NCBI GenBank assembly: GCA_004297335.1
Contig: SCUD01000035.1
Coordinates: 24,167 to 88,166 of the forward strand
Direction of reading: 5' to 3'
DNA from: Gammaproteobacteria bacterium
Lineage (GTDB): Bacteria; Pseudomonadota; Gammaproteobacteria; Steroidobacterales; Steroidobacteraceae
Length of the DNA: 64,000 nucleotides
The position numbers and the translations under genes were made by a program. The notes beneath the pieces are model-generated. The model was not told the origin of the DNA, did no database searches, and saw nothing but the letters and a program-made list of their open reading frames with translations. Each line of letters opens with the position of its first letter. Within the stretch, counting starts at the first letter, position 1. Below, piece after piece: positions 36,484-45,117 of this stretch.

Positions 36484-38112
36484 TTACAGCTTTGCCAGCA
36501 GGCGGAGCAGCGGTTGCGGCTCGCCCATCCGGAACAGCGGCGCGAAGCTGTTGTCGCGGAAGGCCGCGACCATCTCGCGGATCGGGCGATCGAGCTGCAT
36601 GTCCTCGGTCATGTACGGCACATGGCTGCGGACAAAGTCGAACGCGGCGCGCGTCGGGCCCAGCCGGTCGGCGCCGCGGATCTCGACGGCCTGCGCCAGC
36701 GCGATCAGCTGCATCGCGACGATCTTCTCGGTCAGGTTGATCACCAGCGCGCAGTCGCGCGCGGCGTGCACGCCGAGCGAAACCTTGTCCTGGTTGTGGC
36801 ATTCGGTCGACTGCGAGTGCACCGAGGCCGGGTTGCAGCGCATCAGCGCCTCGACCAGCAGCGAGGTGCAGGCGAGCTGCATGCCCTTGAAGCCGTGGAA
36901 CACGGCGCGCTGTTCCTCGCTGCGGCCCGGGTCGACGAGGTTGGCCGGCAGGCCATTGCTGAACTTCTCGTCGATGATCAGCTCGAGCTGGCGCTCGGCC
37001 ATCTGCGCGACGTTGGCGACCGCGGTCTTCAGCGCGTCCATCGCCATGCACACATGCCCGCCATAGAAGTTGCCGGCGTTGAACAGGTGCCCGGTCGCGG
37101 CGTCGTACAGCGGATTGTCGTTGGCGGAGTTCAGCTCGTTCTCGATCCACTGCGTCGCCCATTCGAGTACGTCGTCGAGCACGCCCGCGATCTGCGGCGA
37201 GCAGCGGATCGAATAGCGGTCCTGGATCTTGAGGCGCAGCCGCCGCGCCTCGGCGCCGTCGAAGGCGCCAACCTCGGCGAACACCTCGTCGAGGTTGCGC
37301 GCCAGGTGGCTGCCGTCGAGCCAGGCCAGCACCTGGGCCGCGAAGCGCTGCTGGCCACGATGGTTCTTCAGCACGTGGGCGAGCGGCTCGAAGGCGTTGC
37401 GTACGCCGAGCAGTGCCTCGGTGGTCATGGCCGTGGTCAGTGCCGAGAATTCGACGATCTGCGCGGCGCGGAACAGGTTGATCGCCGCGACGCCGGTCAT
37501 CACCGAGGTGCCATTGACGATCCCAAGCCCTTCCTTGGCGCGCAGCGTCAACGGCTTCAGGCCGCATTCGGCCAGCGCCTCGGCGGCTGGCATGATCCGG
37601 CCGCGGAACCAGACCTCGCGGTCGCCACACAGCGTCGCGCCGAGATAGGACAGCGGCACCAGGTCGCCGCTCGCACCCACCGAACCCTGCACCGGGATGC
37701 ACGGCGTGATGCCATGGTTCAGGAAGTCGACCATCTGCTGCAGCAGTTCTACCCGCACGCCCGAATAGCCCTTGGTGTTGGAATTGAGCCGGGCGAGCAG
37801 GATCGCGCGGCCCTCGGGCACGCCGAAGTATTCGCCGGTGCCGGAACCGAGGCAGCGCAGCAGGTTGCGCTGCAGCTCGTCCACGCGCTCGCGTGACAGC
37901 TGCCGGTCGCAACTGTCGCCGAAGCCGGTGGTGACACCGTAGATCGGCTTGCCCTCGGCAATCAGCTGGTCATTCAGCGCACGCGAAGCCCGCACCTGCG
38001 CGAGGCAGGCCGGATCCGGGTCGAGCGCCACCGGAAAGTCGAGGAAGGCTACGCACATCAGCTCGCCGATCGTGAGCGTGCGGCCGTTGATCAGGACGGT
38101 ATCGCGGTGCAT
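36484..38112 (-). CDS. MIO-dependent aromatic amino acid ammonia-lyase or aminomutase (HAL/PAL/PAM family)
   Basis: GSVGASGDLVPLSYLG (Ala-Ser-Gly MIO triad), YGVTTGFG, NSANDNPLYD, HNQDKVSLG; selectivity pair Cys-Leu in NLLRCLGSGTG. Confidence 0.9.
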   Translation of the reverse strand: MHRDTVLINGRTLTIGELMCVAFLDFPVALDPDPACLAQVRASRALNDQLIAEGKPIYGVTTGFGDSCDRQLSRERVDELQRNLLRCLGSGTGEYFGVPEGRAILLARLNSNTKGYSGVRVELLQQMVDFLNHGITPCIPVQGSVGASGDLVPLSYLGATLCGDREVWFRGRIMPAAEALAECGLKPLTLRAKEGLGIVNGTSVMTGVAAINLFRAAQIVEFSALTTAMTTEALLGVRNAFEPLAHVLKNHRGQQRFAAQVLAWLDGSHLARNLDEVFAEVGAFDGAEARRLRLKIQDRYSIRCSPQIAGVLDDVLEWATQWIENELNSANDNPLYDAATGHLFNAGNFYGGHVCMAMDALKTAVANVAQMAERQLELIIDEKFSNGLPANLVDPGRSEEQRAVFHGFKGMQLACTSLLVEALMRCNPASVHSQSTECHNQDKVSLGVHAARDCALVINLTEKIVAMQLIALAQAVEIRGADRLGPTRAAFDFVRSHVPYMTEDMQLDRPIREMVAAFRDNSFAPLFRMGEPQPLLRLLAKL

Positions 38113-38273
38113 GGGAACCCCCGTGGCGCTGGCCGGAGCCGGTTGCAGAAGCTGGAAATCCTATGCCCCTTGCGGCGAAATTGGCTTGCGTTTATTGTCC
38201 TGAGGAGCGATTCTTTGAATGATCCTTTGTGCAACAGGCGTCAGACTGGTAGATTCATTCGGAGGAATCCGGG

Positions 38274-38795
38274 ATGTCCGATCGCCCGCTCGATGCCTGC
38301 GACCAGCGCATGCTGGCGGCGCTGCAGCGCGATGGCCGCATCACCAACCAGCGCCTCGCCGAGTCGGTCGGGACCTCCGCCGCGGCTTGCTGGCGCCGGC
38401 TGCAGCGACTCGTCACGGGCGGCACGATCCGGCGCTTCACGGCAATCGTGGATCCCGCAAGCCTCGGCTACCAGCTGTGCGCGCTGACCTACGTGACGCT
38501 GGCCCGGCACTCGCGTGACGTCGCGGTGCAGTTCGAGCGTGCGGTCACCGAGCGCGACGAGGTCTTCGATTGCCTGGCGGTGACCGGGGACGCCGACTTC
38601 CTGCTGCGCATCTACGTCACCGGCATGGCCGGCTACGACCGCTTTCTCGAGGATTTCCTGTTCACCCTGCCAGGAGTCTCGACCGTGCGCACGAGCTTCG
38701 TGCTGCGCGAGGTCAAGGCCGGTGGCGTGCTGGCGCCGGCACCGCCGGCGGCGCCGGCCCGCGAGCTGCGCGGCCGCCGGGCGCAGCGGCGGTGA
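38274..38795 (+). CDS. Lrp/AsnC family transcriptional regulator
   Basis: LDACDQRMLAALQRDGRITNQRLAESVGTSAAACWRRLQRLVTGGTIRRFTAIVDPASLGY; RAM domain. Confidence 0.9.
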   Translation: MSDRPLDACDQRMLAALQRDGRITNQRLAESVGTSAAACWRRLQRLVTGGTIRRFTAIVDPASLGYQLCALTYVTLARHSRDVAVQFERAVTERDEVFDCLAVTGDADFLLRIYVTGMAGYDRFLEDFLFTLPGVSTVRTSFVLREVKAGGVLAPAPPAAPARELRGRRAQRR

Positions 38796-39451
38796 GGGCC
38801 CGGGTGCGCGGTCCGGCTGGCCACGGGGGTCGCGTGGGCGCGACGGACAAGGCGGGGCCGCGCCGGCGAGCACGAGCCGTTCCGGGCGGCAAGCGCCCGG
38901 CGCCACTCGGTCGCGAAGCGTGGCTGGACGCCGCGAGGTCGGCGCTGATCGAGGCCGGCATCGGCGGCGTCGAGGTCGGCAAGCTGGCGCGCCGACTCGG
39001 CGTCACCCGCGGAGGGTTCTACTGGTTCTTCCGCAGCCGCGCCAGATTGCTGGACGAGCTGCTGGCGTACTGGGAGCGGACCAGCGCTGCCCTGTTCGAA
39101 GGCATCCTGCGCCACGATACGCGTCATGGCATCCGGGAGTTCAGGGCTCTCGTCGATCTGTGGCTCCAGGAGACAGAGTACGATCCGGCCTGGGATGCGG
39201 CGATCCGCGACTGGGCCCGCACCTCGCCGAAGGTCGCCCGCGTTGTCCGCCGCGCCGACGACCGGCGCATCGAGGTGTTGCGCCAGGTGTTCATGGACCT
39301 CGGCTACGGGAATCCCGAGGCGCTGGTGCGGGCGCGCGTGACCTATTACCACCAGATCGGCTACTACGCGCTCGGCGTCCGGCAGACCCGGCGCGAGCGC
39401 CTGAAGCTGCTGCCGTACTACGTGAAGGTGCTGACCGGCCGCCCCGCCTGA
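38792..39451 (+). CDS. TetR/AcrR family transcriptional regulator
   Basis: DAARSALIEAGIGGVEVGKLARRLGVTRGGFYWFFRSRARLLDELLAYWE; GTGA overlap with Lrp stop (alternative GTG 38834). Confidence 0.8.
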   Translation: MRARVRGPAGHGGRVGATDKAGPRRRARAVPGGKRPAPLGREAWLDAARSALIEAGIGGVEVGKLARRLGVTRGGFYWFFRSRARLLDELLAYWERTSAALFEGILRHDTRHGIREFRALVDLWLQETEYDPAWDAAIRDWARTSPKVARVVRRADDRRIEVLRQVFMDLGYGNPEALVRARVTYYHQIGYYALGVRQTRRERLKLLPYYVKVLTGRPA

Positions 39452-39498
39452 CCGGGCCGGCGCTTGACAGCGGTGGACGCATTCCGGAGACTTCCCCA

Positions 39499-39510
39499 TA
39501 CACTAGTGTA
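39499..39510. promoter_or_regulatory. perfect 12-bp palindrome TACACTAGTGTA upstream of soxB
   Basis: Direct reading; in the TetR-soxB gap. Confidence 0.5.
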
Positions 39511-39537
39511 CGGACGGGCCGCAGCAGCCAGCAGCAG

Positions 39538-40788
39538 ATGACGATGGCGAGGTATTCCCTGCCGGTCCTGTTCGGTCACGCGCTCAGCGGCCACCGCCAC
39601 TGGCCGCGGGCGCTGCGTTGCGCTGAGTCGAAGGCGGCTTACGATGCACTGATCGTCGGTGGTGGCGGCCACGGCCTTGCCACCGCGTATTTTCTCGCGG
39701 CGCGGCACGGTATGCGCAATATCGCCGTGCTCGACAAGGGCGCGATCGGCCACGGCAATTCCGGGCGCAACACCCAGGTCGTGCGCTCGGATTATTTCCA
39801 CCTGCCCAGCTCCCGCTTCTTCGAACGCTCGCTCCGGCTCTACGAGGGTTTGAGCCGCGAGCTCAACTACAACGTGATGCTGAGCCAGCGCGGCAAGATC
39901 AATCTTGCGCACAGCCCGCACGACCTGGAGGTCCTGCGCCGCGCGACCAATGCCATCCGGATGAATGGTGTCGACGCCGAACTGCTGAGCGTCGACGAGC
40001 TGCGCCGCCTCGAACCGGCGCTGAACCTGCGCTGCCGCTATCCGATCGAGGGCGGCGCCGTGCAATGGCGCGGCGGCATCGCGCGCCACGACGCGGTCGT
40101 CTGGGCTTTCGCGCGCGCGGCTGGCCGGCTGGGCGTGGATCTGATCCAGGGCTGCGAGGTCACCGGCTTCCTGCTCGAGCGCGGCCGGGTCACCGGTGTC
40201 GAAACGACCCGCGGACGCATTGCCGCTCCGCGGGTCTGTCTTGCGGTCGCCGGGCATTCCTCGGTCCTCGCCCGCCGTGCCGGACTCGAGCTGCCACTCA
40301 ACAGCATGGCCCTGCAGGCGATGGTCACGGAACCGGTGAAGCCGCTGCTGAACACCGTACTGCTGTCGCCGGCGATCCACGTCTATCTCAGCCAGTCGGA
40401 CCGCGGCGAAGTCGTCATCGGCGGCGGCGCTGACATCTTCCACTCCTACGCACAGCGCGGCGGGTTGCCGGTGCTGGAGGCAAACGCGCAGGCCGCGGTC
40501 GAACTGTTCCCCGCGCTCAGCCGACTGCGGGTGATGCGCCAGTGGGCCGGCATCGTCGACATCTCGCCGGACACCAGCCCGATCATGGGCCTGACGCCGG
40601 TCGCCGGGCTCTACCTCAACGCCGGCTGGGGCACCGGCGGCTTCAAGGCAATTCCGGCCGGCGGCGAGACGATGGCCTGGACAATGGCGCACGACCGGCC
40701 GCACGAGCTGATCACGTCCTTCGGACTCGAGCGTTTCACGACCGGCGCACTGGTCGATGAAGGCGCGGCCTCCGGAGTGGCGCACTGA
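39538..40788 (+). CDS. soxB: sarcosine oxidase beta subunit
   Basis: ALIVGGGGHGLATAYFLAARHGMRNIAVLDKGAIGHGNSGRNTQVVRSDY; NAGWGTGGFKAIPAGG. Confidence 0.94.
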   Translation: MTMARYSLPVLFGHALSGHRHWPRALRCAESKAAYDALIVGGGGHGLATAYFLAARHGMRNIAVLDKGAIGHGNSGRNTQVVRSDYFHLPSSRFFERSLRLYEGLSRELNYNVMLSQRGKINLAHSPHDLEVLRRATNAIRMNGVDAELLSVDELRRLEPALNLRCRYPIEGGAVQWRGGIARHDAVVWAFARAAGRLGVDLIQGCEVTGFLLERGRVTGVETTRGRIAAPRVCLAVAGHSSVLARRAGLELPLNSMALQAMVTEPVKPLLNTVLLSPAIHVYLSQSDRGEVVIGGGADIFHSYAQRGGLPVLEANAQAAVELFPALSRLRVMRQWAGIVDISPDTSPIMGLTPVAGLYLNAGWGTGGFKAIPAGGETMAWTMAHDRPHELITSFGLERFTTGALVDEGAASGVAH

Positions 40789-43565
40789 TGGGATACCGCC
40801 TCCCGACCGGTGGCCGCATCGACCGGGCCCGGCCGCTGCGCTGGCGCTGGAACAAACGCGAGCTCACGGCCTTCGCTGGCGACACCATCGCCTCGGCGCT
40901 GCTCGCGAACGACATCCGCATCGTCGGCCGGAGCTTCAAGTTCCATCGCCCGCGCGGCCTGCTCGCGGCGGGCGTCGAGGAACCGAACGCACTGGTGACC
41001 CTCGGCCACGGCGCGGAGACGGACCCGAGTGCCTGCGCGACGATGATCCCCGTTCGCGAGGGACTCGAAGTCCGCAGCCAGAATGCCTGGCCCGGCATCG
41101 GTTTCGATCTGGGGCGAATCGTCGATGCCCTGGCGCCGCTGTTTCCGGCCGGCTTCTACAACAAGACCTTCCTCTGGCCCTCATGGCATCTCTACGAGCC
41201 GTGGATCCGCCGCGCGGCCGGCCTCGGCCCGGCTCCGCGGCTGCCCGATCCTGCGCGTTACGAGACGATCAGCGCTCACTGCGACCTGCTCATCGCCGGT
41301 AGCGGGCCGGCTGGCCTCAAGGCTGCTCTCGCGGCCGCGCAGGCCGGCCTGGCGGTGATCCTCGCCGACCAGGACTGCGAGTTCGGCGGCGAACTGCTCG
41401 GCTCGCGCGAACGGATCGATGGAGCGCCGGCGATGGACTGGGTCGGGCGCGTGGTCGCCGAACTGCGCGCGGCACCGCGCGCAACCCTGCTGCCGGCGAC
41501 GACAGTATTCGGACTCTACGATCACGGTCATGCCGGCCTGCTGCAGCGTCTCAATCCGGCCAGTACTGCCGGCCAGCTGCGCCAGCGTTACTGGCGGGTG
41601 CATGCGGCGCAAACGCTCGTTGCGACCGGTGCGATCGAGCAGCCGCTGGTGTTCGAGTACAACGATCTGCCGGGCATCCTGCTGGCCGGCGCGATCCGCC
41701 GGTATGCCAACCGCCATGCCGTCGCCGCAGGCCGGCGGATCGTGTTCGCAACCAACAACGATTCGGCCTATGTCGCGGCGCTCGATCTCGCGAGCGCCGG
41801 CGTCGCGGTGCCGTTGCTGCTCGACAGCCGCGACGAAGTGCCATCCACCCTCGCCGCCGCATTGCGCGAGCAGGGCATCGAGGTCGCGGCTGGTACCGTC
41901 GTCGTGCGCGCGCAAGGCCGGCGCCGGCTGCGCGGCCTGCGAGTCGGCCGCCGGCGCGCGAACGGCAGCATCGGCGATCTGCGCGAGATCGCCTGCGATG
42001 CGCTCGGCATGTCGGGCGGCTGGGTGCCGACCGTCCATCTCTCCCGGCAGCGCAACGTCGCCACAGCGGGTGCGGCCGCCGCCGCGGCAACCGCGACGGT
42101 GGTCCGCACGCCGGCCGGCCGTGCGCGCCGGCAGTGGCTCGATTTCCAGCACGACGTCACGGTCGCTGACATCGAGCTCGCAGTGCGCGAGGGCTACGAG
42201 CACATCGAGCACGTGAAGCGCTACACCACCGCCGGCATGTCGATCGACCAGGGTCGCACGAGCAACCGCAACACAATGTTGACGGTCGCGGCGCAGACGG
42301 GCCGTGACCCGGCCGCGATCGGCACGACGACCTTCCGTCCGCCGTACACGCCGGTGACCCTCGGTGCGCTGGCCGGACGGCAGACCGGCGAGCGCTACGC
42401 CCCGCGCCGGCGGCTGCCGGCACACACGGAGCACGAGGCCCTCGGTGCGCAGTGGTGGGAGGCCGGCGGCTGGATGCGCCCGAGCTGCTACCCGCACGCC
42501 GGCGAGACCGCGCAACAGGCGATCCGGCGCGAGGCGCTTGCGGTGCGCAGTGCCGCCGGCATCTACGACGCCTCGCCGCTCGGCAAGATCGAAGTCACCG
42601 GCGCGGATGCGGGCGTATTCCTCGACCGCTTCTACTGCAACAACATGCGGACGCTGGCGCCGGGCCGGGTGCGCTATGGGCTGATGCTGAACGAGGCTGG
42701 CGTGATCATCGACGACGGCACCGTCGCGCGCCTCGACGCCGACCGCTGGCTGGTCACGACGACCAGCGGTGCGGCGGCACGCATCGGGCTGTGGCTGGAT
42801 GAATGGCGCCAGTGCGAGTGGCCGGAGCTCGAGGTCTGCGTCACGCCGATCACCGCACAGTGGGCGACCGTCGCGCTCTCGGGTCCGCGCGCGCGCGCTA
42901 TCCTCGCCCGGCTCGGGCCCGATTTCCCGATTGATGGCGAGTCGCTACCGCATCTCTCGGTGCGCGAGGGTCGCCTCGCCGGAGTGCCGGCCAGACTTTA
43001 CCGGGTGAGCTACTCCGGCGAGCTCGGCTACGAACTCAACGTGCCGGCGCGCTGCGGCGCCGCGCTGTGGCGCCGGCTGCTGGCAGCGGGCGCCGATGCC
43101 GGCATCACACCGTACGGCATCGAGACGGTGCTGTTGCTGCGCCTCGAAAAGGGCTTCCTGCACGTTGGCGTGGACACCGACGGGACGACCGCGCCCGCTG
43201 ACGTCGGCTGGGGAGAAATCGCGGCGAAGAAGAACGCTGATTTCATCGGCCGGCGCTCGCTCACGCGCGCCGACAACCGGCGCGCGGATCGCCTGCAGCT
43301 GGTCGGGTTGACGGGGACGGATGCCGGAGTGCTCGTGCCCGGCGCACACCTGCGCCTGGCCGGTACCCGCGAAGGCAGCGACGGCTGGGTGACCTCGGCC
43401 GCGGTGTCGCCGGTGCTCGGGCGTCCGATTGCGCTCGCGCTCCTGCGCGGCGGCCACGCTCGCCGCGGCGAGCGAGTGGCGGTGCACGATCTCGACCGCC
43501 AGTGCACGGCCGAAGTCGTCGCAGCGCCCTTCTACGACCCGCAGGGAGTACGCCTGCATGCCTGA
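40788..43565 (+). CDS. soxA: sarcosine oxidase alpha subunit
   Basis: FRPPYTPVTLGALAGR, GSGPAGLKAALAAAQAG, GCV_T-type C-terminus; TGATG overlap with soxB. Confidence 0.94.
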   Translation: MGYRLPTGGRIDRARPLRWRWNKRELTAFAGDTIASALLANDIRIVGRSFKFHRPRGLLAAGVEEPNALVTLGHGAETDPSACATMIPVREGLEVRSQNAWPGIGFDLGRIVDALAPLFPAGFYNKTFLWPSWHLYEPWIRRAAGLGPAPRLPDPARYETISAHCDLLIAGSGPAGLKAALAAAQAGLAVILADQDCEFGGELLGSRERIDGAPAMDWVGRVVAELRAAPRATLLPATTVFGLYDHGHAGLLQRLNPASTAGQLRQRYWRVHAAQTLVATGAIEQPLVFEYNDLPGILLAGAIRRYANRHAVAAGRRIVFATNNDSAYVAALDLASAGVAVPLLLDSRDEVPSTLAAALREQGIEVAAGTVVVRAQGRRRLRGLRVGRRRANGSIGDLREIACDALGMSGGWVPTVHLSRQRNVATAGAAAAAATATVVRTPAGRARRQWLDFQHDVTVADIELAVREGYEHIEHVKRYTTAGMSIDQGRTSNRNTMLTVAAQTGRDPAAIGTTTFRPPYTPVTLGALAGRQTGERYAPRRRLPAHTEHEALGAQWWEAGGWMRPSCYPHAGETAQQAIRREALAVRSAAGIYDASPLGKIEVTGADAGVFLDRFYCNNMRTLAPGRVRYGLMLNEAGVIIDDGTVARLDADRWLVTTTSGAAARIGLWLDEWRQCEWPELEVCVTPITAQWATVALSGPRARAILARLGPDFPIDGESLPHLSVREGRLAGVPARLYRVSYSGELGYELNVPARCGAALWRRLLAAGADAGITPYGIETVLLLRLEKGFLHVGVDTDGTTAPADVGWGEIAAKKNADFIGRRSLTRADNRRADRLQLVGLTGTDAGVLVPGAHLRLAGTREGSDGWVTSAAVSPVLGRPIALALLRGGHARRGERVAVHDLDRQCTAEVVAAPFYDPQGVRLHA

Positions 43566-44139
43566 GGTCGCCCCGCTGGAACCGCAACCGGTCCTGCCGC
43601 CGGGCACCCTGACCCTGTCGCCGCGCCTGCGACTGACAGTGCCACCGCCGCTCGCCTGGGTGCGGCTGCAGCTCTCCGCCCGCGAGCTGGCCGCGGCACC
43701 AGCCGCACTCCGGGTGGGCGGCATACCGCTGCCGGACCGGATCAACCGCTGGGCCGGGCCAATCCCCGTGATCTGCCGGATCGCGCCGGATCTCTGGATG
43801 CTGCAGGCAAGCGGCATGGAGCCGGCGCGGCTCGTGGCGATGACCGCCACCGCCTGCACCGGGCGTGCCGGCGCGATCACCGACCTGTCGGATGCGCTGG
43901 CCACGATCGCGCTCACCGGCGATGACGCGACTGCGCTGCTCGCCCGCGGCTGTGGCCTGGACCTGTCGCCCGCCGCGTTTCCGCCGGATGCCTGCACCCG
44001 AACACGGTTCGCGCAGCTCGCGGTGCTCGTCCGACGCACAGCCATCGATGGTTACGAGCTGACCGTGGAGGCGTCGGCGGCGCGCTGGCTGTACGATTGG
44101 CTCGTCGATGCGGCCGCCGGCCTCGACCACAGGGAGTGA
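43558..44139 (+). CDS. soxG: sarcosine oxidase gamma subunit
   Basis: Small GCV_T-like protein immediately after soxA (TAITDLSDALATIALTGDDATALLARGCGLDL). Confidence 0.8.
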   Translation: MPEVAPLEPQPVLPPGTLTLSPRLRLTVPPPLAWVRLQLSARELAAAPAALRVGGIPLPDRINRWAGPIPVICRIAPDLWMLQASGMEPARLVAMTATACTGRAGAITDLSDALATIALTGDDATALLARGCGLDLSPAAFPPDACTRTRFAQLAVLVRRTAIDGYELTVEASAARWLYDWLVDAAAGLDHRE

Positions 44140-44145
44140 ACCGAT

Positions 44146-45009
44146 TTGCAGCCACCAAGCTATGTGTTGACCACCTCGACCCCGGACACGACCGGCATTG
44201 TCGCGGCGATCACCGGCTTCCTGGCCGAGCGCGGCGCGCTGATCACCGAGACTCAGCATTTCCGCGATCCGCCGGGCAACCGCTCGTACCTGCGCGCAGT
44301 GTTCCAGGACGCGGGGACCGGCCAGTTGCCCGGCCCGGCCGGCTTTGCGACCGCCTTCAGCCCAACCGCCGCGCGCTTCGGCATGGACTGGCAGCTGCAT
44401 GAAGCCGCCCGCCGCTGCCGAATGCTGATCGCCGTCTCGCGCCAGGGTCACTGCCTGAACAGCATGCTGAACCGCTGGCACAGCGGCACGCTGCCGGTCG
44501 ACGTCGCCGGCGTGGTATCGAACCACGACGACCAGCGCCGGCTCACCGAGTGGTACGGCCTGCCCTACCACTGCCTGCCGATCGGGCCCGATGGCAAGCT
44601 GGCGCAGGAAGCCCGGCTCCTCGAACTGTTCGAGTCGACCGGTGCGGAACTGCTGGTGCTCGCGCGCTACATGCAGGTGCTGTCCGCCGCGGCCTGCCGA
44701 CTCCTCGCCGGCCGCGCAATCAACATCCACCATTCCTTCCTGCCCGGCTTCAAGGGCGCGCGACCCTATCACCAGGCCTACGAGCGCGGCGTCAAGCTGA
44801 TCGGCGCGACCGCGCACTACGTGACCGAGGATCTCGACGACGGCCCGATCATTGAACAGGAAGTGGAGCGCGTGAACCACAACATGGACCCTGAGGAGCT
44901 GACCAGCATCGGTCACGACCTCGAGAGCGTGGCCCTGAATCGCGCGGTCCGCTGGCACGCGGAGCGCCGCATATTCGTGCACGGCAACCGGACCGTCGTG
45001 CTGCGCTGA
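44146..45009 (+). CDS. purU: formyltetrahydrofolate deformylase
   Basis: ACT domain, then VVSNHDD, HCLPIG, VLARYMQVLS, NIHHSFLPGFKGARPYHQAYERGVKLIGATAHYVTEDLDDGPIIEQ. TTG start. Confidence 0.95.
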   Translation: MQPPSYVLTTSTPDTTGIVAAITGFLAERGALITETQHFRDPPGNRSYLRAVFQDAGTGQLPGPAGFATAFSPTAARFGMDWQLHEAARRCRMLIAVSRQGHCLNSMLNRWHSGTLPVDVAGVVSNHDDQRRLTEWYGLPYHCLPIGPDGKLAQEARLLELFESTGAELLVLARYMQVLSAAACRLLAGRAINIHHSFLPGFKGARPYHQAYERGVKLIGATAHYVTEDLDDGPIIEQEVERVNHNMDPEELTSIGHDLESVALNRAVRWHAERRIFVHGNRTVVLR

Positions 45010-45031
45010 GCTGACCGGCTTCCGGAGGCCT

Positions 45032-45051
45032 GTCAATACACCTGTATTGAC
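45032..45051. promoter_or_regulatory. inverted repeat GTCAATACA-CC-TGTATTGAC
   Basis: Perfect 9-bp arms, 2-bp spacer, between purU and the amidohydrolase. Confidence 0.55.
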
Positions 45052-45117
45052 CCCTGCCGGGAGCATCCGCGGGCCAAGATCAGGCATGATGCAATGTCCG
45101 CTGAACGGAGATTGCCG

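Noticed and set aside
36484-38112. Calling the first MIO enzyme histidine ammonia-lyase (hutH)
   Set aside because: Lacks the Ser-His selectivity pair and has no hut neighbours.
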